Shown: positions 35,901 through 44,055 of the stretch, in pieces
Numbering within the stretch: the first letter of the stretch is position 1
Layout: each line of letters begins with the position of its first letter
NCBI GenBank assembly: GCA_036804505.1
Contig: DAIRSI010000019.1
Span: forward strand, 1 to 64,000
Reading direction: 5' to 3'
Length of the DNA stretch: 64,000 nucleotides
Source: Phocaeicola_A sp036804505
Lineage (GTDB): Bacteria > Bacteroidota > Bacteroidia > Bacteroidales > Bacteroidaceae
Position numbers and translations under genes: made by a program
The notes under the pieces: model-generated
The model's database searches: none
What the model was told of the DNA's origin: nothing
What the model saw: the letters and a program-made list of their open reading frames with translations, nothing else

Positions 35901-36509
35901 ATGAATAAGTTTCTATCAAAAATCATTATTTGTGTAGCTATTTTATGTTCATGTACGGGCAATGCTCAGCAAACAAAAACGAATAATAACATGGAAAAGA
36001 AAGGGAAAACGCTCGTGGTTTTTTTTTCGCATCCGGGAGAGAATTATAGTGTTGGAAACATCAAAGTGGGCAATACGAAACGAGTAGCTGATGCCATTAG
36101 CGAGTTGACCGGTGCCGATCAGTTTGAAATCGTGGCGGATAAAGATTATAATATGTCCTATGACGATCTCATCAAACTTGCTACGAAGGAGGCGAAAAAC
36201 GATGAGTTTCCCACATATAAAGGAAAAATCGAGAACATCGACCAATATGATACCATTTATGTGGGCGGTCCCGTCTGGTGGGGCACATATCCAAGAGTGA
36301 TGTTCAGCTTCTTCCGCAATTATGATTTGAATGGCAAGACGCTCATTCCGTTCACTACGCATGAGGGAAGTGGACTCGGAAGTGCTGTTTCCGACCTCAA
36401 GAAGGTTTATCCAAAGGCTAATATCCTTGACGGATTCAGCATCTACGGGCATGACTGTCAAAAAGCTGATATCAAGGACAGAGTGAAGAATATAATAAAG
36501 AAAATCTAG
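35901..36509 (+). CDS. Flavodoxin-like protein with lipoprotein signal
   Basis: A 202-residue flavodoxin-fold protein. The N-terminal 17 residues and lipobox LCSC (Cys18) suggest export and lipidation. The FMN-binding core begins with VVFFSHPGENYSVG and has VGGPVWWGTYP and FTTHEGSGLG loops, as in the flavodoxin_4 group. It starts 2 bases after the SDR stop. An exported flavodoxin next to an exported aldo/keto reductase hints at extracytoplasmic redox chemistry. An internal Met at residue 31 (MEKKGK) is an alternative cytosolic start. Confidence 0.82.
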   Translation: MNKFLSKIIICVAILCSCTGNAQQTKTNNNMEKKGKTLVVFFSHPGENYSVGNIKVGNTKRVADAISELTGADQFEIVADKDYNMSYDDLIKLATKEAKNDEFPTYKGKIENIDQYDTIYVGGPVWWGTYPRVMFSFFRNYDLNGKTLIPFTTHEGSGLGSAVSDLKKVYPKANILDGFSIYGHDCQKADIKDRVKNIIKKI

Positions 36510-36575
36510 CCACTTTCTATTCCTTTCTCAGGTGAAATACTTCCTTCTTTCCATAAGAAAAGTATCGAGATATAT
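36509..36575 (+). repeat. Degenerate repeat after the flavodoxin stop codon
   Basis: The 55 bases after the stop resemble the bases after the stop of the propeller-AraC gene (43469-43525), both in plus orientation. They share CACTTT, a TATnCCTTT run, TCAGGT and TTTCC blocks, about 70% alike by eye. This could be a decayed dispersed element or a shared 3' UTR. Confidence 0.4.
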
Positions 36576-36578
36576 TTT

Positions 36579-38621
36579 TTATTCATGTCTTGAGATTAAA
36601 TTAATAGAGTTGATACGTTCCACGGCTTGCCGACCATCAAAATGTATAGTGGCTTCGCGTGGGAAGAGAATGGGTGCTGATTGCTGAACAGGGAGGACGC
36701 GAAGTGTCAGTTTCGTGCATGAAGCGGGAAGACGTGAGAGATCGTATTGGAAATGGCGTCCATTGTAGAAATTGTCATCAATGAGGGTATCTCCGGCATA
36801 CAATCTGGCAATATCACCCTCATATTCAATGTCGAGTAGAACTTTTTGTTTGTTGGCAGGCAAGGTAATGGAGTAAATGGCAGCATCTTGGAATTCTTCT
36901 TCTGAAGGTCCTTGTGCTCCCATCCAACCTTTGGTGATGACACGCAGTGGACCGGCTTTCTTTACTTTCGTGTATTCAGCAGGTGTTGATTTCAACGGCT
37001 TTTCCTTGAGGAACAGATGCTGGGCGTCATATTCATTGATGAGATAAAATTCAGTATTACCAAGTTGATAAATGGGATGATTAGACGGATTAATACCGGT
37101 CAGGATGGTCCCGTCCATACTGAATTCCGCTTCTATGCTGTCGAGTTTCTGGAAATAATATTTGTTGCCTTCATGAGCTACAAGTTGTGCTGTGGCATAA
37201 TCAAGATTGATATTTCCCAGACGTATTTTGACAGGGAAGATGCATCCCGTTCCGGCGGGAATGGTGATGGAGTGGGAGGGAAATTTCACTCCGAGCACAT
37301 CGAATTTGACATCGTGCTTATCGGTGAGATTGCCAAAGCGTTCGTAGTTGTTGACGAAGACGTATGCGCTCCGTCCATCAGTGCGATAGGTCCAGCGTAA
37401 ATAGTTGTCGATGCCTTGAGTTTGAGGCTCGGAAATCTGAGGAAAATAGGGAGCCATACCTGCCAAGCTTTCTCCGAAATTCTGGAGGAAGAGATGTAGT
37501 GGACGAAGTTCGTAAAACACTGGAGTCAGTTGACCGAATTCACCGATAGGTGCCTGATAGTCATAGCTTAGGATTTGCATGTTGTTGCGGCGGTCCGACT
37601 TCGCTCCTTTCACTGAATTGGGTCCCACCATCTGCTGGTCTGATTGTTGCGATGCGTTGTGTTGGAATTGATAGTTGGTGCCGCCATGATACATGTAGTA
37701 ACCGATTAAATTGCATCCGCTGCCCAGCTTGACGAGCGAGATGGAATAGATGTCCATGGGACTGATCCACATCCGTCGGGCGTATGAACTCACCATACCT
37801 CCACCTTGTTCACAAGTGAAGAAAGGATAGCCGTCCTTATGATACGGGCTGAAGTTGAATGCCTTGTAGTAGTTGCCGCTTCCTTCCTTCAGTCCACTTT
37901 CCCAAAAACCGTCAGGATAATCACTGTTCATGGGAATCATCTCGCCCTTCGGAACGGGCGATTTCATCTGATGCCAGTTAGTGCGGGTATAGAATGGAAC
38001 TACCAGTCCCTCTTCTCTGGCAATTTTTTTCAGTGAGACAAGGTAGGAGCCGGGACCGGTGTATTCATTGTCGAGCTGGATGCCAATCACCGGACCTCCG
38101 TCTTTCCACAATAAACCTTTTGCCTGTCCGTATATCTGGGCATAGAAGCGGCGGGTGTATTTTAAGAAGACGGAATCCTCGGTGCGGAGTTTGCATTTTT
38201 TGCCATAAAGCCAGTCGGGGAGTCCTCCGTTGCGAACTTCTCCATTGCAGAATGGGCCGATGCGCAGGACTACTGCTATATGTTCATTCCGGCAGATTTC
38301 TATGAAACGACGAAGGTTAAGGTTTCCCTTCCAGTCGAATTTACCTTCCTCTTCCTCGATGTGATTCCAGAAAATGTAGGTGGAGACTATGTTTACTCCA
38401 CCTTCTTTTATTTTTCTGATTTCACGTGCCCATTCGTTGGCTGGTACACGGGTGAAATGCATTTCTCCCATAACGGGCATAATACGATGTCCGTTAAGCA
38501 TCAGGCTGATCGAATCCCATGCCACTTCTTGTTTTCCGAATTGAAATGCGGTCTGGGACATACAGGTATAGGCATATCCTGCAAAAAACAATATAACTGG
38601 CAACAGCTTCTTTATACTCAT
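36579..38621 (-). CDS. Glycoside hydrolase family 35, beta-galactosidase-like
   Basis: A 680-residue exported enzyme with a signal peptide (about 1-22). The (beta/alpha)8 domain (about 35-350) has GEMHFTRVPANEW at the GH35 entry site, acid/base Glu186 in QLDNEYT and nucleophile Glu271 in FTCEQGGG. Beta-sandwich domains complete the C-terminus. GH35 enzymes remove terminal beta-galactose, and some act on beta-glucosamine or arabinose. DNE in place of the usual ENE before the acid/base is a small deviation. It lies 4 bases downstream of the esterase gene, so one operon. Confidence 0.9.
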   Translation of the reverse strand: MSIKKLLPVILFFAGYAYTCMSQTAFQFGKQEVAWDSISLMLNGHRIMPVMGEMHFTRVPANEWAREIRKIKEGGVNIVSTYIFWNHIEEEEGKFDWKGNLNLRRFIEICRNEHIAVVLRIGPFCNGEVRNGGLPDWLYGKKCKLRTEDSVFLKYTRRFYAQIYGQAKGLLWKDGGPVIGIQLDNEYTGPGSYLVSLKKIAREEGLVVPFYTRTNWHQMKSPVPKGEMIPMNSDYPDGFWESGLKEGSGNYYKAFNFSPYHKDGYPFFTCEQGGGMVSSYARRMWISPMDIYSISLVKLGSGCNLIGYYMYHGGTNYQFQHNASQQSDQQMVGPNSVKGAKSDRRNNMQILSYDYQAPIGEFGQLTPVFYELRPLHLFLQNFGESLAGMAPYFPQISEPQTQGIDNYLRWTYRTDGRSAYVFVNNYERFGNLTDKHDVKFDVLGVKFPSHSITIPAGTGCIFPVKIRLGNINLDYATAQLVAHEGNKYYFQKLDSIEAEFSMDGTILTGINPSNHPIYQLGNTEFYLINEYDAQHLFLKEKPLKSTPAEYTKVKKAGPLRVITKGWMGAQGPSEEEFQDAAIYSITLPANKQKVLLDIEYEGDIARLYAGDTLIDDNFYNGRHFQYDLSRLPASCTKLTLRVLPVQQSAPILFPREATIHFDGRQAVERINSINLISRHE

Positions 38622-38625
38622 ATTT

Positions 38626-40905
38626 TTACTTGTCGTTTTTATCTTTTATTTCTTCCATCTTGCAGGGATCATTCAGTATCATTGTTGCTTCGGTGTCGGG
38701 AGAAAATGGTTTCCATTCCTTCAGACCGTTGCCGTTTGGATTGCCGTTGCGGGCAAAGTTCACGAGATAGCTGCTCATGGTTTCGCCGAGCGCGATGCCT
38801 TCGGGAGTGGCACCTGTCATAGGAGCACTCAGAATGACATTGTTCATGAAGAAAGCAATGTCAGAGTTGTGGCAGGCGTGGAAATGACCGTCCATCGTGG
38901 GGACTTCGTATCTGAAATGATACACCCACACGGGAGCAGCTTTGTCGTTGAACCGTATTTTGGCTTGCGCAATGACTCCAGGGCGTACCAACTGATCTGT
39001 TTTGTCGCCGGAGAACTCGTTGAGGGTGGAGCCGATAATCATCGGGACGGCATTGCTGATAAGTTCTGAACGGTTCTCGAAAATGCCCGGTAATACTTCA
39101 TTATCTTCCACGGGTCCCCACATCAGGGATCCATGACGATAACTGTTACCATTGCCACCGTTCTTCTGAATATCTTGCATAGCCTGGGATGCAGCATTCC
39201 ATAGTTTCTCGTAAGGAATATCCTTAATTTGGTCGATGTTCTGTTCATTCAATCCTAACAGTTCGGCAGTACGCTTGCCTATGGCCTGAGCAGCATCACG
39301 TTTCATGGCTTTCATTCCAGAACCACTCATCACCATAGCCCGGTGAAAGAGGCCTTTGGCAGAGGGCATGCAACAGAGAGTCGAAACCTTTCCACCGCCG
39401 CCCGATTGTCCGAAGATGGTGACACAATTTGGATCTCCTCCGAAGTTAGTAATGTTCTCTTTTATCCATTGCAGAGCTGCCACGATGTCGAGTTGTCCCA
39501 GATTGCCTGTGTGCAGATATTTTTTGCCGAAAGCCGAGAGGTCGAGATAACCGAGGCAGTTGAGCCGGTGGTTAAGTGTTACCACGACGACATCACCCTT
39601 GTCGGCGAGGTTGCGTCCGTCATATCCGGGATGGTCCTGACCGTTTCCGGCTGAGAATCCGCCACCATGAAGCCACACCAGTACGGGGCGCAATTTATTG
39701 CTTGTTTTTTGTCTTGTGTTCTTGGCTATTTCTGGCGTCCAGATGTTCAGGCGCAGGCAGTCCTCATCTTGAAATCCTTCATCCCAACGATAAAAGAAAG
39801 CATTTTCATCGCGACGCCATCCGTCATATTTTGTTTGCGGGCATACGTATCCATACCAGCGGGATGAGCGCACACCCTGCCAAGATTCGGGATTTTGTGG
39901 TTCTTCAAAACGGGATGCACGGGCGTATGGGATGCCTTTATAGCAGTAGATGCCATGGTCGATGAATCCCGACACATCGCCGTATTTGGTCTGCGTGCGA
40001 GTAGAGGCCGTAGAACTGTCGAACAGACGATCCTTTACTGCATTGTCCTTATGCTGAAAAGTCCATTCGGGGAAATCAGTGTTTTTGCCTTCAAGGAAGA
40101 GCGCTGCATTTTCACTTTTACCCTTCAGTTGCCAGTCGAGCCAACGGGTGACTAGCCGTCCGAAGGTACCTCCATACGGTTCAGCGTATGTGGCGCCATG
40201 ACCGGCTTTGGCATCATCGGCCCATACTACAGGCACTTGATGAATGCGTTGATAGTCGAGGCTGGCATTGTTATAAGCCACATCACTTTTACCACCGGTC
40301 ATATAGATAATCGGTGTATGCAGGGCGAGAAGCGATTGGCGTGAGGCATCGGCCATCTGCATATCGCCCATGCCGGAATTGAGAATGAGACATGTCGTCA
40401 GACGAGTGTCCCCGCAACTATAGAGCACTTGTGCCCCTCCGCACGAATGGCCGGCGGCGGCAATCAGTGTGGTGTCGATAGTCTGTGCATAGACGGATTT
40501 CTTGTTGCGACATAATTTTAAGAACCTGTCCAATCCTTCGAGCAAATCAGAAGAAGGCGCACTGGTTTCCTCACGGTCGAAAGCCTTCATCTGGAGTTTT
40601 CCGATAGCTACGACGACATATCCCTGCGAGGCTACCTCATTGAGCATTCTCTCGATATGGACACTGGTGTTCATGCATCCGCCGTTGGCAAAAAGCAAGA
40701 TTGGCAGTCGTCCCTCTTTCTTTGCAGCATCAACAAGTTTCTTGGGTTGATAGATTACCCAGTCGGTCATGGATGACTCTTCGACGGCGATGGCTTTGTA
40801 TGGTCCATTACCGCCACTGTCTATGGTCTTGGTCCTTACGACACCTGCTTGTGCAGAGATAGTGATAGCCATGGCGAGGCATAATAGGAAGATAACTTTT
40901 TTCAT
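38626..40905 (-). CDS. Two-domain esterase: alpha/beta-hydrolase fused to type B carboxylesterase
   Basis: A 759-residue exported protein (signal to about 20). Domain 1 (about 25-290) is an alpha/beta-hydrolase with Ser154 in GHSCGG, a likely Asp208 and His236. Domain 2 (about 310-755) is a type B carboxylesterase with the HGGGF oxyanion loop at 413, Ser501 in GQSGGGG, Glu629 and His679 in FHACHNSD. Between Glu629 and the following VYHF strand domain 2 is about 100 residues shorter than usual. Both triads look intact. It probably removes ester groups from a galactose-containing glycan for the GH35 partner. Confidence 0.88.
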   Translation of the reverse strand: MKKVIFLLCLAMAITISAQAGVVRTKTIDSGGNGPYKAIAVEESSMTDWVIYQPKKLVDAAKKEGRLPILLFANGGCMNTSVHIERMLNEVASQGYVVVAIGKLQMKAFDREETSAPSSDLLEGLDRFLKLCRNKKSVYAQTIDTTLIAAAGHSCGGAQVLYSCGDTRLTTCLILNSGMGDMQMADASRQSLLALHTPIIYMTGGKSDVAYNNASLDYQRIHQVPVVWADDAKAGHGATYAEPYGGTFGRLVTRWLDWQLKGKSENAALFLEGKNTDFPEWTFQHKDNAVKDRLFDSSTASTRTQTKYGDVSGFIDHGIYCYKGIPYARASRFEEPQNPESWQGVRSSRWYGYVCPQTKYDGWRRDENAFFYRWDEGFQDEDCLRLNIWTPEIAKNTRQKTSNKLRPVLVWLHGGGFSAGNGQDHPGYDGRNLADKGDVVVVTLNHRLNCLGYLDLSAFGKKYLHTGNLGQLDIVAALQWIKENITNFGGDPNCVTIFGQSGGGGKVSTLCCMPSAKGLFHRAMVMSGSGMKAMKRDAAQAIGKRTAELLGLNEQNIDQIKDIPYEKLWNAASQAMQDIQKNGGNGNSYRHGSLMWGPVEDNEVLPGIFENRSELISNAVPMIIGSTLNEFSGDKTDQLVRPGVIAQAKIRFNDKAAPVWVYHFRYEVPTMDGHFHACHNSDIAFFMNNVILSAPMTGATPEGIALGETMSSYLVNFARNGNPNGNGLKEWKPFSPDTEATMILNDPCKMEEIKDKNDK

Positions 40906-41007
40906 GTTAGTTTATTATTTGATTATGTAATTTATTTTGCGGAATTATATTGTCGCTGGTCATTGGTTTCGCTCATTCAATCATGTGTTTAAATGATTCT
41001 TCTGTTA

Positions 41008-41015
41008 CAAAATTA
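41008..41015 (-). promoter_or_regulatory. -7 box of the esterase/GH35 operon
   Basis: TAATTTTG on the minus strand matches TAnnTTTG, 103 bases upstream of the esterase start. Confidence 0.45.
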
Positions 41016-41059
41016 AGGCGTTTTCTTTTTTTCTTCTTTATGTATTATTGTTTCTTTCT

Positions 41060-41090
41060 GACACAAAAAGGACAAATTGCGACAAAATCG
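41060..41090. promoter_or_regulatory. Phased direct repeats, candidate regulator site
   Basis: GACACA at 41060 and GACAAA at 41071 and 41081 recur with 10-11 base periodicity (one helical turn) in the divergent spacer, 9 bases before the plus-strand -33 box. This arrangement suits an AraC-type protein binding one DNA face. Confidence 0.45.
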
Positions 41091-41098
41091 AGAATATA

Positions 41099-41129
41099 TT
41101 TGGCAAATTCAGAGGATTAGGTAATTTTG
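41099..41129 (+). promoter_or_regulatory. Promoter of the propeller-AraC regulator
   Basis: TTTG (41099-41102), a 19-base spacer and TAATTTTG (41122-41129) match the Bacteroides consensus exactly. The start codon is 20 bases further on. Confidence 0.75.
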
Positions 41130-41149
41130 TGGCATAAAATTGGAATCCC

Positions 41150-43468
41150 ATGTCAAGACGTATTTTTTCAATACTCTTCATTCTGAGCACTGCAATGTCT
41201 ATTGTGGCCCAGAAAACTGCGCCCTTAAGGATGAATAACATTGGAGGTGTGACACAGGGAATGACCATTTATGCCATTGCACAGGATGCCCGAGGAATGA
41301 TATGGCTGGGAACGAATGATGGGCTCTGTTCCTACGATGGATATGAAATACACCAACATGGGCGTTCGATGTCCAAAGTGAATTTGGCGAGCATAAGAGG
41401 ACTTGGTAGGATTAACTGTATGGCTGTTCAAGGTGACTCTATTCTTATTGGATGTGAGCATGGCATGGAAGTATTCAGAATAAAAGAGGATAAATTCTCG
41501 CCATATCGTCTGTTTGCCGGGCATGATGTGAAGACTATCATCGATGGTTGGATTGGTACCGATAGGGGATTATATGTAAAGGGGAAGCGTTTGAGTAACA
41601 TCCGTAATATTTTCTCTGTTAGTCATTTAGGAAGCAAGATTTTTGTGGGCACGGCATCAAGCCTATATGTTTACAATGGAAAGGACTTTGTAAAGGTTGC
41701 CCTCATGAGTTATATCAGTGGCGTCGCGGCCATTAAGACTTTGCCGGGTGTGTTCTTTGTCGGAACAGGTTCTACCTTGTCAACGATGGATTGTCAAAAT
41801 CAGAAGGTTCTGAAGATTAAACCGATGCCCGTGGTGAAGACAATCCTTGCCGACGGAAATCGCCTTTTGATTGGTACAGACAACGGACTTTACTTCACTT
41901 CGGGTGATGTAATGACCAAAGTTCAACACGATGCGTTCCGCCCCGACAACTCCCTGGCCGGCAATGTAATCTGGAGTATTTTTAGAGACAGAGATGGCAA
42001 TATATGGATTGGTACCGATAATGGAGTGTCCATGATACAGAAGCATTCAGTCGTCAGCTGGCATTATCTCACCGACATCACGGGGCGTCACGAAGGATGC
42101 TTAATTGAGCAAATTCTCATCGACAGACATCGGCGAACATGGCTTGGAGGATCGAGCGGGCTGATATGTGTGGAAAATCTCGGCAAGTCTGATGAAACCT
42201 ATCGTTGGTATAAAATGGGTGATGCACGCTATCCGTTGCCTCATAATCACATCCGTTGCATCTATGAAGACAAGAACGGGAGACTTTTCGCCGGCGGTGA
42301 TGGGGGCATGATGGTCTATGATGAGAGGACAAGGCAGTTTACCCGCCATCTTATCAAGGAAGACAGATATAATTGGATTTACGACATCTACGGTCAGGAA
42401 GATCAGCTCGTCGTGCTCACATCCGATAATGTATATCTCCTTGACGGGAGGACTTTTAAGAACCTCACCCCAAGTCTCACACCCAAGGGAAGAGAATCTT
42501 TATCCAAATGCAAAACCAAAGGAAAAAGAAACGTTGTGACCATTTCGGATGTAAACTGGTACAAGGATGCTAATACAGGTTTGCTATGGATAGGAGGCAA
42601 TGACCGTTTCGGATTTCATTATCCAGAACAGAAAAGTCAGGCTTTGCTCTCCCGCAAAGTTTATATTACCTGTTCAGAGCCCTGGGGACAAGATGGCGTA
42701 TTGTTGAATTTCTCCGATTTTGATTATAATCCGGAAAAGCAGACTCTTTATACATATCGACTGAAAGGACTTGAAGATGAATGGCACACAACTTCACGGG
42801 GGGAGCATAGTATTCGTTACACCCATCTCTCGCCTGGTACCTATACTTTTGAAATATCACCCAAAGACCACAAGGAACTTGTCACTACTTATGATATTTC
42901 CATTCCACGTCTCTGGTTTGCCACTATTCCTATGCTTATTCTCTATGCTGTGCTGTTTATAGCTCTTATTGTGACCATCATTCTCTTTTTCATTCAGCGC
43001 AAAACCATTTTGCTGGAGCGCGAACAGCGTGAGGTGATGCTGGAAACAGCAAAGCGCAAGGAAATGGAACTTCAGCAGGAACTAGTGCAGACAGTCAAGA
43101 CACAGGATCAGTCGATAGAACATCCGTCAATGGATGACAATTTTCTGAGTACTGTGACACAGACTATAGAAGTGCGGATGGAGGATCTCGATTTTTCGCC
43201 CTCAATGCTTGCTGAATCATGTAACGTTCCGCAGAAACAGCTCTATCGCAAACTGAAGCAACTCACGGGAATGACTACCGTGGAATATATCCGCCATCTG
43301 CGCATTGAGCGGGCGGCTTATCTGCTCAGTCACGGCAATTTCACTGTAGCAGAAGTCATGTACCGCGTTGGCTTTACCAATGCCTCCTATTTTTCCCGTG
43401 CCTTTGTTAAGCTGAAAGGTATGACTCCTAGCGAGTATAAAAAACTATTGTTATCCGACAAATTATAG
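41150..43468 (+). CDS. Membrane-anchored propeller sensor fused directly to AraC HTH
   Basis: A 772-residue protein. A signal peptide (about 1-20) leads a periplasmic two-component-regulator propeller (about 30-500, with repeated MIWLGTNDGL and NIWIGTDNGV blades). A Y_Y_Y domain (about 500-585), one membrane helix (about 588-617), a charged coiled coil (about 618-660) and an AraC HTH (about 665-772, with LYRKLKQLTG and VAEVMYRVGFTNASYFSRAF) follow. This is an HTCS layout without HisKA, ATPase or receiver. With no such residues between helix and HTH, it must signal without phosphotransfer, probably as a membrane-bound regulator of the divergent esterase/GH35 operon. Confidence 0.88.
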   Translation: MSRRIFSILFILSTAMSIVAQKTAPLRMNNIGGVTQGMTIYAIAQDARGMIWLGTNDGLCSYDGYEIHQHGRSMSKVNLASIRGLGRINCMAVQGDSILIGCEHGMEVFRIKEDKFSPYRLFAGHDVKTIIDGWIGTDRGLYVKGKRLSNIRNIFSVSHLGSKIFVGTASSLYVYNGKDFVKVALMSYISGVAAIKTLPGVFFVGTGSTLSTMDCQNQKVLKIKPMPVVKTILADGNRLLIGTDNGLYFTSGDVMTKVQHDAFRPDNSLAGNVIWSIFRDRDGNIWIGTDNGVSMIQKHSVVSWHYLTDITGRHEGCLIEQILIDRHRRTWLGGSSGLICVENLGKSDETYRWYKMGDARYPLPHNHIRCIYEDKNGRLFAGGDGGMMVYDERTRQFTRHLIKEDRYNWIYDIYGQEDQLVVLTSDNVYLLDGRTFKNLTPSLTPKGRESLSKCKTKGKRNVVTISDVNWYKDANTGLLWIGGNDRFGFHYPEQKSQALLSRKVYITCSEPWGQDGVLLNFSDFDYNPEKQTLYTYRLKGLEDEWHTTSRGEHSIRYTHLSPGTYTFEISPKDHKELVTTYDISIPRLWFATIPMLILYAVLFIALIVTIILFFIQRKTILLEREQREVMLETAKRKEMELQQELVQTVKTQDQSIEHPSMDDNFLSTVTQTIEVRMEDLDFSPSMLAESCNVPQKQLYRKLKQLTGMTTVEYIRHLRIERAAYLLSHGNFTVAEVMYRVGFTNASYFSRAFVKLKGMTPSEYKKLLLSDKL

Positions 43469-43520
43469 TCACTTTTTATCCCTTTTTCAGGTAAAAACAT
43501 CCCCATTTCCTTATAAAATC

Positions 43521-43610
43521 TGTCGTCTCACGACCGTGGTACGTGCGTCTCACCTGTGTGGTACGCACGTACCACGTCCGTGACTCGTGCGTACCACGTC
43601 AGTGGTACGA
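43521..43610. repeat. Cluster of GTGGTACG-type palindromic repeats
   Basis: Within 90 bases GTGGTACG occurs three times and its complement CGTACCAC twice, together with CGTGCGT/ACGCACG cores. GTGGTACGCACGTACCAC (43558-43575) is a near-perfect palindrome. The GC content is well above its surroundings. Confidence 0.7.
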
Positions 43611-43756
43611 TACTTTCTTAGGCATCTATGTAAGCTTTTTCCCGCCTTTGAGGATGATTTTCTACGAATCGTGAACTAAATATTGAAGGATTTATCAAGT
43701 CAGGCTCCTAGATGGAACCTTATCCGGTTCAGCCTTTACTTCCGGTTTGCATAATC

Positions 43757-43822
43757 TCATCCCTACACCAGTAAAGATTGATATTCAGCGTTTTCTGGTG
43801 TAGGGTACACAAGGCAAACTTT
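43757..43822 (-). repeat. 66-bp stem-loop repeat, copy B
   Basis: Reverse-complement partner of the element at 31467-31532. The same 11-bp arms CCCTACACCAG and CTGGTGTAGGG are conserved while the loop varies. It lies 73 bases from the 3' end of tRNA-His. Confidence 0.85.
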
Positions 43823-43855
43823 TTGTAATGGAAGAAACCGGGGATGAGGGGAAAA

Positions 43856-43892
43856 CAAAAAACCTGTAAATCTTTCGACTTACAGGTTTCTT
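43856..43892 (-). terminator. Terminator of tRNA-His
   Basis: AAACCTGTAA and TTACAGGTTT form a 10-bp stem; on the minus strand it is followed by a T-run. It begins 4 bases after the tRNA. Confidence 0.8.
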
Positions 43893-43895
43893 TGG

Positions 43896-43970
43896 GGTGG
43901 CTAAAGGGACTCGAACCCTTGACATTCAGAACCACAATCTGACGCTCTAACCAACTGAACTATAGCCACC
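43896..43970 (-). tRNA. tRNA-His (anticodon GTG)
   Basis: The acceptor GTGGCTA pairs with TAGCCAC, and an extra 5' G (G-1, at 43970) faces the discriminator C, the histidine identity element. The anticodon stem TCAGA/TCTGA encloses TTGTGGT with anticodon GTG. Confidence 0.95.
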
Positions 43971-43997
43971 ATTTATAGCTTTTCTCGAAAAGCGATG

Positions 43998-44028
43998 CAA
44001 AGATACGATATTTCTTGAAATCTGCAAA
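43998..44028 (-). promoter_or_regulatory. tRNA-His promoter
   Basis: On the minus strand, TTTG (44025-44028), a 19-base spacer and TATCTTTG (43998-44005) match the Bacteroides consensus perfectly. Confidence 0.8.
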
Positions 44029-44055
44029 GCTTTGCCGCTAATTTTTATCGAAAAG

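Larger units (their letters stand above)
43469..43895. other. Gene-free, repeat-rich spacer
   Basis: No credible coding sequence. From left to right it holds the degenerate repeat shared with 36509, a cluster of GTAC-centred palindromes (43521-43610), about 145 unremarkable bases, stem-loop element B (43757-43822), and the tRNA-His terminator. Confidence 0.7.

Noticed and set aside
43521..43610. CRISPR array
   Set aside because: Repeats are short palindromes with irregular spacing and no constant-length spacers; no cas gene is present.
43729..43935. Minus-strand open frame across element B and tRNA-His
   Set aside because: It overlaps a tRNA, a terminator and a repeat; no protein is plausible.
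31467..43970. Integrative element inserted at tRNA-His
   Set aside because: No integrase, excisionase or duplicated tRNA 3' end was found at the other boundary, so only the inverted elements are reported.
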